A stretch of 40,612 nucleotides of DNA. It comes from Chloroflexota bacterium (lineage in GTDB: Bacteria > Chloroflexota > UBA6077 > FW602-bin22 > CADDYW01). Within the stretch, counting starts at the first letter, position 1, and every line of letters starts with the position of its first letter. The position numbers were made by a program, and so were the translations under genes. The DNA lies in contig CADDYW010000034.1 in the NCBI GenBank assembly GCA_902810745.1, positions 1 to 40,612 on the forward strand, given 5' to 3'. The notes under the pieces were generated by a model, which was not told where the DNA came from, made no database searches, and worked only from the letters and a program-made list of their open reading frames with translations. This document shows positions 15,587-24,064 of the stretch, piece by piece.

Positions 15587-17329
15587 ATGGATCATCATCG
15601 TGACGTACCGGTTCGACGTCTCCCCCCGGTGAGCGATCACGATGCACCGGGCTACTGTAACGTCGCCGAGACCGCGGCGATGCTCGGTGTCAGTCGCATG
15701 ACCATCTGGCGCTGGATTCGCTCTGGTAGGCTGCCCGCAGCCAGACTGGGGCACCGGACCGTACGCATTGACCGCGCCGACGTCGAGCGGCTCCTGGAGC
15801 GGAGCCGTGTACCAGCCACTGCAGGACCGGAGCCGGACGTCGATCGCGATGCCCCCGATAGCTGGCCCGAGAAGCGTGCCAACCGAGCGACACGAGCGAA
15901 GGCGGCCTCGGATCACGTCGTTCAGTTCTACGAGTCGGACTCGTTCCTGATTAGGGCGGTTTGCGATTTTATCCGCGCGGGGATGCGGGCACGTGAAACG
16001 ACCGTGATCATTGCAACGCCCTTGCACCACGCGCACATCGAGGAGTCACTGCGGGCATCCGGGGTGGATATCTCCGTCGCTCGGGCTCAGTGCCAGTACC
16101 TGGCGCACAATGCCGCGGAGATGCTCTCCCGCGTGATGGTCGATGGAAAGCTGGACACGCAGACCGGTGCGCGTGTTCTCGGCGGCGTGATCGAAGAGGC
16201 AGCACAGCGGCGGTACCGTGTGCGCGTCTTCGATGAGATGGGTGCGCTGCTCGCCGTCGAAGGCGATCCGGAGAATACCATCCGCCTGGAGCAGATCTGG
16301 GGCGATCTGGTCCCAACGCATTCCTTTTCGCTCGTCTGTGCCTACCCAGTGCATCTGCTGGTCGGGGAAGCGCGCGCCACGATGCTGCTCAACCTGTGCG
16401 CACACCACGCCGAGATCATTCCTGCCGAGAGCTTTACCGACCTCACCAGTGCGGCGGAGCAGCTGCGCGCCATTGCCCTGCTTCAACAGAAGGCGCACTG
16501 GCTGGAGTACGAGATTTCCCGTCGCAAGGAAGCTGAAGAGCGGCTTCAGGCTGCTCTCGAAACCGAGCGCATCGCACGTCAGACTGCCCACGCAGCGGTG
16601 CGCCTGCGCGATGAGTTCATTGCTGTCGCCGCGCACGAGCTGAAGACCCCCTTGACTCCTCTCCTGGGCCAGATCCAGCTGCTCACTCGGCGGCTCGCGC
16701 GGAATCACGTGGCAGATCCCGGTCAGATCGAGCGGTCGCTGCATGAGATCGCGGCTCAGGGAGAGAAGCTCGCTCGTCGGATCGATCAGATCGTCGGCGG
16801 GTTTCAGCTGGATGCCGGGACACTTACGGTGGATCGACGGTCGGCTGACCTTGTTCCCCTCGTCACACGCGTCGCCTCGCGTGCGAGTGCCTGGAGTGAC
16901 CGTCACACCATTCAGCTCGAAACCCCATCCTCTCTGACGGCCCTGGTGGATTCATTCCGATTCGAGCAGGTCGTGACCTCTCTGCTGGACAACGCGATTC
17001 GATTCAGCCCGGCTGGCGGGCCGATCGAGGTCATCCTGGCGCGGAGCGAGCCGGGGATGGCCGAGCTGTCCGTGCGAGACCACGGGGTGGGGCTCCCGAT
17101 CGCGAAGCGTGATGGCCTCTTCGAGCGTTTCTCTTCGGCGCACACCGACGACTACCTCAGTGGTATCGGCCTCGGGCTGTATCTCTGTCGACGGATCATC
17201 GAGATGCACGGTGGGGAGATAGGAGCAGAGTTCCCCGTATCAGGAGGAGCGCGGTTCGTCGTGCGTCTGCCCGTCGACCGCGATCAAGCGCCCAGCGACG
17301 ATCGATTGACCCCGGCGTCGGGAACGTGA
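15587..17329 (+). CDS. HTH-MEDS-histidine kinase fusion protein
   Basis: The 580-residue protein joins three modules. Residues about 23-70 are an excisionase/MerR-like helix-turn-helix (NVAETAAMLGVSRMTIWRWIRSG...DVERLL). Residues about 108-290 are a MEDS domain (DHVVQFYE...RVFDEM...FSLVCAYPVHLL), the sensory domain first named from DcmR of methylotrophs and methanogen proteins. A short coiled coil (about 300-335) leads to a HisKA dimerisation domain with phospho-acceptor H350 (HELKTPLTP). The catalytic ATPase domain has N469 (LLDNAIRFSP), DHGVG (498-502), FERF and GIGLGLYL (526-531). No membrane segment is present, so it is cytosolic. No response regulator is adjacent. ATG 15587 fits the leaderless promoter; an upstream in-frame start would lie before the promoter. 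Confidence 0.88.
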   Translation: MDHHRDVPVRRLPPVSDHDAPGYCNVAETAAMLGVSRMTIWRWIRSGRLPAARLGHRTVRIDRADVERLLERSRVPATAGPEPDVDRDAPDSWPEKRANRATRAKAASDHVVQFYESDSFLIRAVCDFIRAGMRARETTVIIATPLHHAHIEESLRASGVDISVARAQCQYLAHNAAEMLSRVMVDGKLDTQTGARVLGGVIEEAAQRRYRVRVFDEMGALLAVEGDPENTIRLEQIWGDLVPTHSFSLVCAYPVHLLVGEARATMLLNLCAHHAEIIPAESFTDLTSAAEQLRAIALLQQKAHWLEYEISRRKEAEERLQAALETERIARQTAHAAVRLRDEFIAVAAHELKTPLTPLLGQIQLLTRRLARNHVADPGQIERSLHEIAAQGEKLARRIDQIVGGFQLDAGTLTVDRRSADLVPLVTRVASRASAWSDRHTIQLETPSSLTALVDSFRFEQVVTSLLDNAIRFSPAGGPIEVILARSEPGMAELSVRDHGVGLPIAKRDGLFERFSSAHTDDYLSGIGLGLYLCRRIIEMHGGEIGAEFPVSGGARFVVRLPVDRDQAPSDDRLTPASGT

Positions 17330-17361
17330 GTCCGGTGCACCCTGGCCCGTGCCATCCCGGT

Positions 17362-18303
17362 TTACCAGCTGAAGTCCTGATAGACCCAGTCGAACAGGGG
17401 CGCGGTATTGCTGACCCAGTCCCCCACCTTCATGACCGCGACGAGCACCTGGTGACCGTTGCGCGTTGCCGAGGCGACGATCGTCCGCGCAGCGTTGTCG
17501 GTGAAGCCGATCTTGACCCCATCGGCTCCGGGGTAGCTCCCGAGGAAAGGGTTGAGGTTTTCGATGCGAAAGCTTCGGCTCCCGTGGACGATCCAGTTCC
17601 GTGTGCTGACAACTTTGCGAAACTCGGGATAGTGCTGCATGCCGAATCGAGAGGCCATCGCTAGGTCGTAGGCGCTCGAGTAGTGATCTGGCGCATCGAG
17701 GCCGTGAGGATTCACGAAGTGGGAGTCGTGAAGGTTAAGTCGGGCCACCTCGTCGTTCATCATCGCGACAAAGTGCTCCTCGGACCCACCGATAGCGTTG
17801 GCAATGGCGACGGCCGCGTCATTTCCGGACGGAAGCATGAGCCCATAGAGCAAGTCTTCGAGCGAGTAGGTCTCCCCGGGGTGAATCCCCATCAGCGTAC
17901 TGTCTGGCAATTGCGATGGATCGAACTGGACGGTAATCTGCTGTCGGGGATTACCGTATTCTAGGGCGACGAGGGCGGTAAAAATCTTGGTCAGGCTGGC
18001 CGGTGGGAGCCGACGGTGCGGGCTCAAACCGTAGAGCAGCGCGCCGGAGCCCCCGTCAATCACGGCAACGGAGACACCGCTGACCGTTGGGGGCGATGCG
18101 GTGCCGATCTTCCTTGGTGGCGACGGGGTCGGCGTGGGAGGCGGCACTGTTGGCGATGGCACGATAGGGGTGACGCCACTCGAGAGCGAGCCGCCCACGG
18201 TTTGTGATATGGCCGAGCTGGAGAGGTCCGGGCTTCCGCAGGCGTCAAGTGACCCTTGCGCGCAGGCCACGACCAGGCCAACGAGGAACGAGCGTCGATT
18301 CAT
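17362..18303 (-). CDS. D-alanyl-D-alanine carboxypeptidase, Tat-exported paralogue
   Basis: The 313-residue S11 peptidase has SLTK (S103, K106), SGN (159-161) and KIG (264-266). It begins MNRRSFLVG, a twin-arginine signal, and the hydrophobic segment ends in LDACGS, which may also be a weak lipobox (Cys 22). A Pro/Ser/Thr linker (about 45-65) precedes the enzyme domain. ATG 18303 has AGGGGAC upstream; an in-frame ATG 60 bases earlier lacks a site and would bury the signal. The catalytic domain is strikingly like that of 288-1349, with long identical stretches (LLYGLMLPSGNDAA, LHDSHFVNPHGLDAP), so the two arose by duplication. It shares the 3' intergenic space with the sensor kinase. Confidence 0.92.
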   Translation of the reverse strand: MNRRSFLVGLVVACAQGSLDACGSPDLSSSAISQTVGGSLSSGVTPIVPSPTVPPPTPTPSPPRKIGTASPPTVSGVSVAVIDGGSGALLYGLSPHRRLPPASLTKIFTALVALEYGNPRQQITVQFDPSQLPDSTLMGIHPGETYSLEDLLYGLMLPSGNDAAVAIANAIGGSEEHFVAMMNDEVARLNLHDSHFVNPHGLDAPDHYSSAYDLAMASRFGMQHYPEFRKVVSTRNWIVHGSRSFRIENLNPFLGSYPGADGVKIGFTDNAARTIVASATRNGHQVLVAVMKVGDWVSNTAPLFDWVYQDFSW

Positions 18304-18891
18304 CGGTCTGTCCCCTGTCGAGGCGGAACCAGGTTTCCGCCTTGCCTCGTGCGCAAATACCATGCCTCCGAGGGCCGGAGAGCCCGGCTCGTCTGAAGGC
18401 GAGACGGATCTCGATCGTTTCGGTCACGTCCCCGGTCAGGACGAACAAAGACGCGCCCGTGGATCGTCGAGGGTTGCCCGCGTCACCCGCGGGACGGGTT
18501 CCTGGCTCGAAGCCGTATCGGCGACGGCGGTGATGCTGCCGCTATGACGAGCTTGCGCGGAGTGTCGCCGTGGCAGGCGCGAGGCGGAGGCGGGCGGGAG
18601 GATCGAACGCGAGTGGCGTTCTGCTGGCGGCATCGATGATCTCGGTGCGGTCGGGCGTCCACGATCAAGGAGGCTCTACTCCCAGAGATAACCTTATCGG
18701 GTCAATCACGCTGGCGATTGGGTCGCACCGTGTTTGTGTCGACGCAGCCGGTCGAGTACAGCAGGGGGTCGGCGTGGTCCGATGGCAAGGCGCGCTGCAG
18801 TGAGAGTAGGCCTCTCTCTTCAGGACGCACGTACGGCCGCGGGCGGGTAATGCAGTGGAGACCGTCGTTCTGAGAAGGTTTCTGTCCGGGG
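18304..18891. other. Long intergenic stretch, nothing recognised
   Basis: About 588 bases lie between the Tat carboxypeptidase start and tRNA-Val. Short frames on both strands are Arg/Ser/Pro-rich and match nothing I know. No strong promoter, hairpin with T run, or repeat array is visible. Confidence 0.4.
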
Positions 18892-18965
18892 TGGGCAATG
18901 AGGGACTCGAACCCCCGACCTCGCGGATGTAAGCCGCGTGCTCTAACCAGCTGAGCTAATTGCCC
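18892..18965 (-). tRNA. tRNA-Val (anticodon TAC)
   Basis: On the minus strand the acceptor GGGCAAT pairs with ATTGCCC. The D arm is GCTC...GAGC. The anticodon stem CGCGG/CCGCG holds the loop CTTACAT with anticodon TAC. The T arm is GGGGG-TTCGAGT-CCCTC. The discriminator is A and the CCA end is not encoded, unlike the serine tRNA in this window. Confidence 0.95.
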
Positions 18966-18980
18966 AGAATATCGGGTTCA

Positions 18981-19009
18981 ATCATACCAGATCCGGGTCC
19001 TGGCGGCAA
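18981..19009 (-). promoter_or_regulatory. Promoter of tRNA-Val
   Basis: Read on the minus strand, TTGCCG (19009-19004) and TATGAT (18986-18981) are separated by 17 bases. The start point near 18974 lies about 9 bases before the mature tRNA. Confidence 0.65.
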
Positions 19010-19018
19010 TCGTCTATG

Positions 19019-19050
19019 CCAGCGTCCAGCGTGCAGAGTCTGGACGCTGG
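19019..19050. terminator. Perfect inverted repeat past the GlcD-like gene
   Basis: CCAGCGTCCAG (19019-19029) pairs with CTGGACGCTGG (19040-19050) around a 10-base loop. It begins 46 bases past the stop of the GlcD-like gene and just upstream of the tRNA-Val promoter. No T run follows, so it is a probable 3'-end hairpin rather than a classical terminator. Confidence 0.5.
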
Positions 19051-19095
19051 AGGGGCTCTGATGGCTGCCAAGACGCCACGTCCTACTGCACCTTC

Positions 19096-20475
19096 TCACC
19101 CCAGCACTTTGCCGGGGTTCAGGATTCCGCACGGGTCGAGCTGCTGCTTGATCCGCTGCATTACCCGGATCGCCTGGGGATCGAGGCTGGCGGGCAGGAA
19201 GTCGCGTTTGAGGAGACCGATGCCGTGCTCGCCGGAGATTGTGCCACCGCGCTCGATCGCCGCTGCGAAGATGGCCTGCGCGGCCTCGGCAACGCGGGCC
19301 ATCTCGTCTTTGTCCCGCAGGTCGCAGAGGATGTTTGGGTGGAGATTGCCGTCGCCGATGTGCCCGAAAAGCGGAATGAGGAGCCCGGTTCGCTGGGCAA
19401 TATCCTGCACGGCACGTACCATCGAGGGTATCGCTCCTCGCGGAACAGAGATATCTTCTCCAAGCTTGTTTGGCCGAATTCTCCCGAATGACGACGAGGT
19501 GGATCGCCGCGCGCGCCAGAGCTGTGCGCTCTCCTCCGGCGTCTCCGCCGGCCGCACAATCGATGCGCCCCCCAGACGACAAACTCGTCCGACCAGAGCA
19601 ACCTGTTCCGCGACCGACGCCGCATCGCCGTCGACGTCGATCAGCAGCATCGCCTCGCTTTCGATCGGTAGGCCGGCCCGCAGATAGCTTTCAACGCAGC
19701 GCAACGTGACGCGGTCCATCATTTCCAGCGCCAGCGGAACAATGCCTGCATCGAGGATTGCACCAACTGCACGGCTGGCATCGTCGAGGCGATCAAAGGT
19801 GGCCATGACCGTCCCGCGCGCGCTGGGCCGTGGCAGTAACCGGACGGTTACCTCCGCGATCACCCCGAGTGTCCCCTCTGAGCCCACGAAGGTCTGAAGC
19901 AGGTGGTAATCCGGTCCCGGCTGGTGGGAGCGGCTACCGAGATGCAGCACCTCTCCCGACGCCAGAACAACCTGAAGGCTGATGACATAATCCTTCGTCC
20001 CACCGTATTTCAGGCAGCGCGGACCACTCGCACTCGTCGCGACGTTTCCGCCAATTGTTGCCTGGTTTAAGCTCGCAGGGTCTGGCGGATAGAAAAGACC
20101 AAGGCGTTCTACTGCTGCCTGGAGCGTGGCGTTGATCACACCAGGCTGGACCACCGCGATCAGGGACTCACGATCGATCTCGACAATCTCGTCCATGAGG
20201 GTGGTGCTCAGCACGATACTCCCCTCCGCGGGTACCGAGCCACCGGCAAGCCCGGAACCGCCACCGCGTGGTATAACCGGCACGCGGTACTGCCGGGCGA
20301 TCGTGAGTACCGCTGTCATCTCGGCGACGCTGGCAGGGCACACAACGACATCTGGCGTTCGCTCGAGCCAGGTCCCATCGTAGCCGTAGACGATCAGCTC
20401 CTCCGGGCTGGTCAGTACTTTTCCCAGTCGAATGGCGCGACGCAGCTCCTGTACGAGCGCAGAGGAAGCGACCAC
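19096..20475 (-). CDS. FAD-binding oxidase, GlcD/D-lactate dehydrogenase type
   Basis: The 459-residue flavoprotein of the vanillyl-alcohol-oxidase fold oxidises 2-hydroxy acids such as glycolate or D-lactate. The PCMH FAD domain shows VIPRGGGSGLAGG, PDPAS...TIGGNVATSASG and GSEGTLGVIAEVTVRLLP. The C-terminal domain carries the active-site blocks FGHIGDGNLHPN and SGEHGIGLLK, ending in LNPGKVLG as in GlcD. No Fe-S partner (GlcF) or GlcE is adjacent, so it may work alone or with partners elsewhere. The start is GTG 20475 with GAGGAG just upstream; a GTG 45 bases earlier is possible. Substrate choice is not readable from sequence. Confidence 0.9.
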   Translation of the reverse strand: MVASSALVQELRRAIRLGKVLTSPEELIVYGYDGTWLERTPDVVVCPASVAEMTAVLTIARQYRVPVIPRGGGSGLAGGSVPAEGSIVLSTTLMDEIVEIDRESLIAVVQPGVINATLQAAVERLGLFYPPDPASLNQATIGGNVATSASGPRCLKYGGTKDYVISLQVVLASGEVLHLGSRSHQPGPDYHLLQTFVGSEGTLGVIAEVTVRLLPRPSARGTVMATFDRLDDASRAVGAILDAGIVPLALEMMDRVTLRCVESYLRAGLPIESEAMLLIDVDGDAASVAEQVALVGRVCRLGGASIVRPAETPEESAQLWRARRSTSSSFGRIRPNKLGEDISVPRGAIPSMVRAVQDIAQRTGLLIPLFGHIGDGNLHPNILCDLRDKDEMARVAEAAQAIFAAAIERGGTISGEHGIGLLKRDFLPASLDPQAIRVMQRIKQQLDPCGILNPGKVLG

Positions 20476-20594
20476 TCTCTCCTCTCGTCGGTGGATCGAT
20501 CTCCGATCGTGGTAAGCCACGTGCAGGAATCCCGCTCAGGGCAGCCGGTCCCGACACCGGCGGAGCATTGCCTGGCCGTGCACCCGAGGAATCC

Positions 20595-20616
20595 CGTGCC
20601 GGGCACGTGGTATAAT
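20595..20616 (+). promoter_or_regulatory. hisA promoter with a palindrome over the spacer
   Basis: TG-G-TATAAT (20608-20616) is a perfect extended -10. Directly upstream, CGTGCC-G-GGCACG (20595-20607) is a 13-base palindrome ending at the extended -10 dinucleotide, a plausible operator. The leader to hisA ATG 20718 is about 95 bases. Confidence 0.6.
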
Positions 20617-20717
20617 GCGCTCAGCCGATTTCGCTCCGCTTCGGTGTCGTGGCGAGGACGCGACCCTCGAGCGTGCCTTGACGGCAGACCAACCACGTTG
20701 TCACGGGAGATCGAGGT

Positions 20718-21431
20718 ATGCTCATTATTCCCGCGATCGACATCAAAGATGGACGCTGCGTGCGATTGTATCAGGGCGACTACGATAAAGTCACGGTATT
20801 CTCGGATCGCCCGTACGAAGTTGCTCAGCGTTGGGAGGACGAAGGCGCACGCCTGCTCCACGTCGTCGACCTGGACGGGGCCTATCACGGAGTGCCAGCG
20901 AACTTGAAGGCAATCGGCGAGATCATCCACGCGGTCGATATCCCGGTGCAGGTCGGCGGTGGCCTGCGCTCGCTCGACGCCGTGCGTGCGGTGATGGAGC
21001 TGGGTGCGAGTCGGGTGGTCATCGGCACGGCGGCCGTCGAAGATCGCGCACTTCTCGACGAGCTTGGCGCGCGCTGGCCGGGGAAAGTCGCCGTTGCGAT
21101 CGACGCGCGGGACGGGACGGTGATGACGCGCGGCTGGCAGTACTCCACGGAGATCAAGGCGCGAAGCCTCGCCCGGGAGGCTGTCTTGCACGGGGCTTCG
21201 GCCGTGATCTACACGGATATCGAGCGTGATGGCACACTCACCGAGCCGAACTACACCGCGACGGCCGAGATCGTGTCCGCGATACCCGTCCCCGTGATCG
21301 CATCGGGTGGGGTCGCCGACGTGGAGCACCTGCGGCGGCTCCACGCGGTCGGCGTCGACGGCGCGATCGTCGGTCGTGCGCTGTATACCGGCGCGATTCG
21401 CCTTGCCGATGCGCTGGCGCTGAACGATTGA
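20718..21431 (+). CDS. hisA: Phosphoribosylformimino-AICAR-ribotide isomerase
   Basis: HisA catalyses the fourth step of histidine biosynthesis, the Amadori rearrangement of ProFAR to PRFAR. The 237-residue half-barrel repeat protein has both catalytic Asp residues, D8 (IPAIDIKDG) and D129 (AIDARDG). Phosphate-binding Gly loops are present at VGGGLRS and ASGGVAD. Length and start fit the family, with GGGAG upstream. It is followed 14 bases later by hisF; the rest of the his pathway is not in the window. Dual HisA/PriA activity (TrpF function) as in Actinobacteria cannot be excluded. Confidence 0.96.
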   Translation: MLIIPAIDIKDGRCVRLYQGDYDKVTVFSDRPYEVAQRWEDEGARLLHVVDLDGAYHGVPANLKAIGEIIHAVDIPVQVGGGLRSLDAVRAVMELGASRVVIGTAAVEDRALLDELGARWPGKVAVAIDARDGTVMTRGWQYSTEIKARSLAREAVLHGASAVIYTDIERDGTLTEPNYTATAEIVSAIPVPVIASGGVADVEHLRRLHAVGVDGAIVGRALYTGAIRLADALALND

Positions 21432-21445
21432 AGCGGAGAGCGGGC

Positions 21446-22252
21446 GTGCTTACCAGGAGAATCATTCCGTGCCTCGACGTTACCGGCGGCCGGGTCGTCA
21501 AAGGGATCGAGTTCGTTCGACTCCGTGATGCCGGAGACCCGGTCGAGATGGCGGCTCTCTACAATCGCGAGGGCGCGGATGAGCTGGTCTTTCTCGACAT
21601 CACGGCTAGCTCGGATCAGCGCGCAACGATGATCGACGTCGTCCAGCGTACCGCCGATCAGGTCTTCATTCCCTTGACTGTCGGAGGCGGAATCCGATCT
21701 GTCGAAGATGTCCGCCGTATGCTCAAGGCCGGGGCAGACAAGGTTGCAATGAATACGGCGGCGGTCCTTCAGCCCGACCTCGTCCGCCAGGCAGCCGAGC
21801 AGTTCGGGAGTCAGTGCGTCGTCGTCGCGATCGACGCGCGCCGGGTTCCCGACGCGAAGGCGGCGTCGTGGCTCGTCTACACTCACGGCGGCCGCCGCGC
21901 GACCGATCGCGACGTGGTGGAATGGGCGCAGCAGGTGGAGGCACTCGGCGCGGGCGAGATTCTCCTGACCTCGATGGATGCCGATGGTACGCGCGCGGGA
22001 TACGACCTCGCGCTGAACGCGGCGGTCTCGGAGGCGGTATCCGTTCCCGTGATCGCGTCGGGAGGGGCCGGAGCGCTGGATCATTTCTACGACGTGCTGA
22101 CAGCTGGCAGGGCCGACGCTGTCCTGGCCGCCTCGATCTTCCACTATGGCGACTTCCGGATTCGCGACGTCAAGGATTATCTCGCCAGTCGAGGGGTCCC
22201 GGTTCGTCGGGACGGTGAGCCGACGTCAAGCGGTGGCAACCATTGTCTCTGA
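21446..22252 (+). CDS. hisF: Imidazole glycerol phosphate synthase, cyclase subunit
   Basis: HisF is the cyclase half of IGP synthase and receives ammonia from the glutaminase HisH. The 268-residue barrel has the catalytic Asp residues D11 ([10 protein letters not shown]) and D130 (VVAIDARR). Phosphate loops are at TVGGGIRS and ASGGAGAL. The GTG start at 21446 gives the standard N-terminus [11 protein letters not shown] and has GGAG 7 bases upstream; an earlier TTG overlapping the hisA stop is rejected. The C-terminal 15 or so residues are slightly longer than usual. hisH is not adjacent. Confidence 0.96.
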   Translation: MLTRRIIPCLDVTGGRVVKGIEFVRLRDAGDPVEMAALYNREGADELVFLDITASSDQRATMIDVVQRTADQVFIPLTVGGGIRSVEDVRRMLKAGADKVAMNTAAVLQPDLVRQAAEQFGSQCVVVAIDARRVPDAKAASWLVYTHGGRRATDRDVVEWAQQVEALGAGEILLTSMDADGTRAGYDLALNAAVSEAVSVPVIASGGAGALDHFYDVLTAGRADAVLAASIFHYGDFRIRDVKDYLASRGVPVRRDGEPTSSGGNHCL

Positions 22253-22265
22253 ATATTACTACGTC

Positions 22266-22281
22266 GGGGCTAATGAGCCCC
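22266..22281. repeat. Small hairpin after hisF
   Basis: GGGGCT-AATG-AGCCCC is a perfect 6-bp hairpin 13 bases after the hisF stop, without a T run. It may mark the end of the hisAF transcript. Confidence 0.4.
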
Positions 22282-22422
22282 TGACTGTTCCTACCTATTC
22301 CGGCGCGCGGGCCTTGACGTGTTCCCAGGCATTCCACGTGAGCCGCGATGGCGACCCTGGCACGGTGGGCGACGAGGCGCCGCAATGGAACGACAATTCT
22401 CCAGCCGGGAGGAGGGCCCGCG

Positions 22423-23289
22423 ATGTACCGTCGCAGCGTGATCACCGACGAGATCTCCCAGGATTTTGACGCCGTCCTCGACGTCGCGCGGGCATTCTCG
22501 TTGGAAGGCCTGGAGATCCGCTCGGTGTGGGATACGCGTGTCGACCTTCTCGACGAGGCAGCGGTGCGCCGACTGAGAGAGGCGGCCGAGAGCGCTGGGC
22601 TGGTGATCTGCGCGGTTGCGCCCCCATTCTTCAAATGCGACGTCGACAATCCCGAAGAACGGCAGGAACATCTGGAGATTCTCCGCCGCGCGATCGACGT
22701 TGGTCAGCGCCTCGGCACGCGCCTGGTAAGGACGTTCACCTTCTGGAAGACGCGCGCGTTGGCGGAGGTGTGGGACCAGCTAATCGATGCGTATCAGCAG
22801 CCCGCCGAGATCGCGCGGGCGATGGGCGCGACGCTGGCGGTCGAGAACGAAGCCGCGTGTATGGTCGGAACCGGCAGTGACCTGGCGCGTTTTGTCCGAC
22901 AGATCGATCGCCCGGAGGTGCGCGCACTCTGGGATCCGTGCAACGCGTACTACGAAAGCGCCGCCGAGCGACCCTATCCCGACGGCTACGTCCAGGTTCG
23001 TGACCTGATCGTCCACGTACACCTGAAAGATGCGGCTCGAGATCCAGGTGTGGCAAAACCGCGCTTGACCCCGCTGGGCGAAGGAGCGACGGATGTCGCC
23101 GGCCAGCTCAGCGCGCTGGTGCGTGACGGCTACACTGGCTTCGTTTCACTGGAGACACACTGGCGACCCACCGCGCTGGATGAGGACGTCGTGCGCCTTC
23201 CCGGTGGCCGCGCTTTCTCGGAGAAGGCCGCGATGGCGACCATTCAGTGCTTGCGAAACTGGGATGCGCTCATGGCGACCGGTCCGTAG
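22423..23289 (+). CDS. Sugar phosphate isomerase/epimerase (third paralogue)
   Basis: This 288-residue xylose-isomerase-like barrel has probable metal ligands E141 (LAVENEA), D171 (LWDPCNAY), H198/H200 (IVHVHLKD) and E244 (VSLETHW). The ATG at 22423 follows GGGAGGAGGG. It is 170 bases after hisF, so it may be a separate unit. It is more divergent than the two others in this window. Its Asp-Pro-Cys-Asn block differs from the DSYH/DYYH blocks of the other two, which suggests a different substrate. Confidence 0.88.
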   Translation: MYRRSVITDEISQDFDAVLDVARAFSLEGLEIRSVWDTRVDLLDEAAVRRLREAAESAGLVICAVAPPFFKCDVDNPEERQEHLEILRRAIDVGQRLGTRLVRTFTFWKTRALAEVWDQLIDAYQQPAEIARAMGATLAVENEAACMVGTGSDLARFVRQIDRPEVRALWDPCNAYYESAAERPYPDGYVQVRDLIVHVHLKDAARDPGVAKPRLTPLGEGATDVAGQLSALVRDGYTGFVSLETHWRPTALDEDVVRLPGGRAFSEKAAMATIQCLRNWDALMATGP

Positions 23290-23314
23290 GTCGCGAGCTT
23301 CGCCCGCCTAGCCC

Positions 23315-23878
23315 TCAAGTACGAAGACCAAAAAGTGCATAGCCCGGGCGCGCGAGGTCGGCCGGCTCGGAAACGTAGTGAAACCCGTCCGGCCGAGCCA
23401 GCGCCGTGCTGATCGCCCACTTCGAGAGGCTCTGGACCTTGTCCATCGTTTCGATCTCGGCAGGCGAGAAGAACCCCGCGCCAGTGATCTCCTCGCCGTC
23501 TGCGCGCGGCTCGCCTTCCAGCGGTGTCAGGCGAAAGATCACGTAAACGTTAGCGCTCGGTGCGCCCAGAGAGTGGCGCAGCCCAAGAATGTTCTCGACG
23601 CGTGCCCGGATGCCAGCCTCCTCGTAGACTTCGCGGGTGACTGCCTCGTGGATCGGCTCGTCGTGCTCACAGTAGCCCCCCGGAATCTGCCACCAGCCGC
23701 GTCGCGGCTCCTGCCCACGGCGAATCAAGAGGGCCTTCCCATCGCGGATGACGACGCCGCCGACTCCGATGCTGAACTCTCCGAAGAAAACGTACCCACA
23801 GGACAGGCAGGCAAGACGCTCGCGCCCCCCCTCGAGCCGCGTCGTCAGCTCGGAGGCGCATCTTGGACAAAACCTCAT
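23315..23878 (-). CDS. Nudix hydrolase with N-terminal zinc ribbon
   Basis: The 187-residue protein starts with a zinc ribbon (C4-C7 and C24-C27) and continues into a Nudix domain. The Nudix box GX5EX7REVxEExG is complete, from G68 to G89, with E86 and E87 as metal ligands. This layout resembles the NudC and ADP-ribose/NAD pyrophosphatase-like branch, but the extra NudC specificity motif is not seen. It probably cleaves a nucleoside diphosphate linked to another moiety. ATG 23878 with GGGAGA is preferred over an upstream in-frame start. It lies downstream of radC on the same strand, after a 186-base gap. Confidence 0.9.
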   Translation of the reverse strand: MRFCPRCASELTTRLEGGRERLACLSCGYVFFGEFSIGVGGVVIRDGKALLIRRGQEPRRGWWQIPGGYCEHDEPIHEAVTREVYEEAGIRARVENILGLRHSLGAPSANVYVIFRLTPLEGEPRADGEEITGAGFFSPAEIETMDKVQSLSKWAISTALARPDGFHYVSEPADLARPGYALFGLRT

Positions 23879-24064
23879 CGATCTCTCCCGAACAAGCACG
23901 TGGTAGACGTCCAGCAGGCTCACGGTGTCCTGGCCATCTCGGAGTGAGCCACGGTTCGCACCAACCCACGACGACTCCCCTCGATCAGAACCCTGGCAGC
24001 GTGGATCCTGCCACCGGAGAAGTTTACCGCAGGAGCACGTCCGCGGTGCGTGAAAACGCAGGCT

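Noticed and set aside
15398..16036. A minus-strand frame over the start of the sensor kinase
   Set aside because: No motif or ribosome site; the plus strand encodes clear HTH and MEDS blocks.
20412..21344. A 310-residue minus-strand frame over hisA
   Set aside because: hisA is unambiguous on the plus strand, so this is a shadow.
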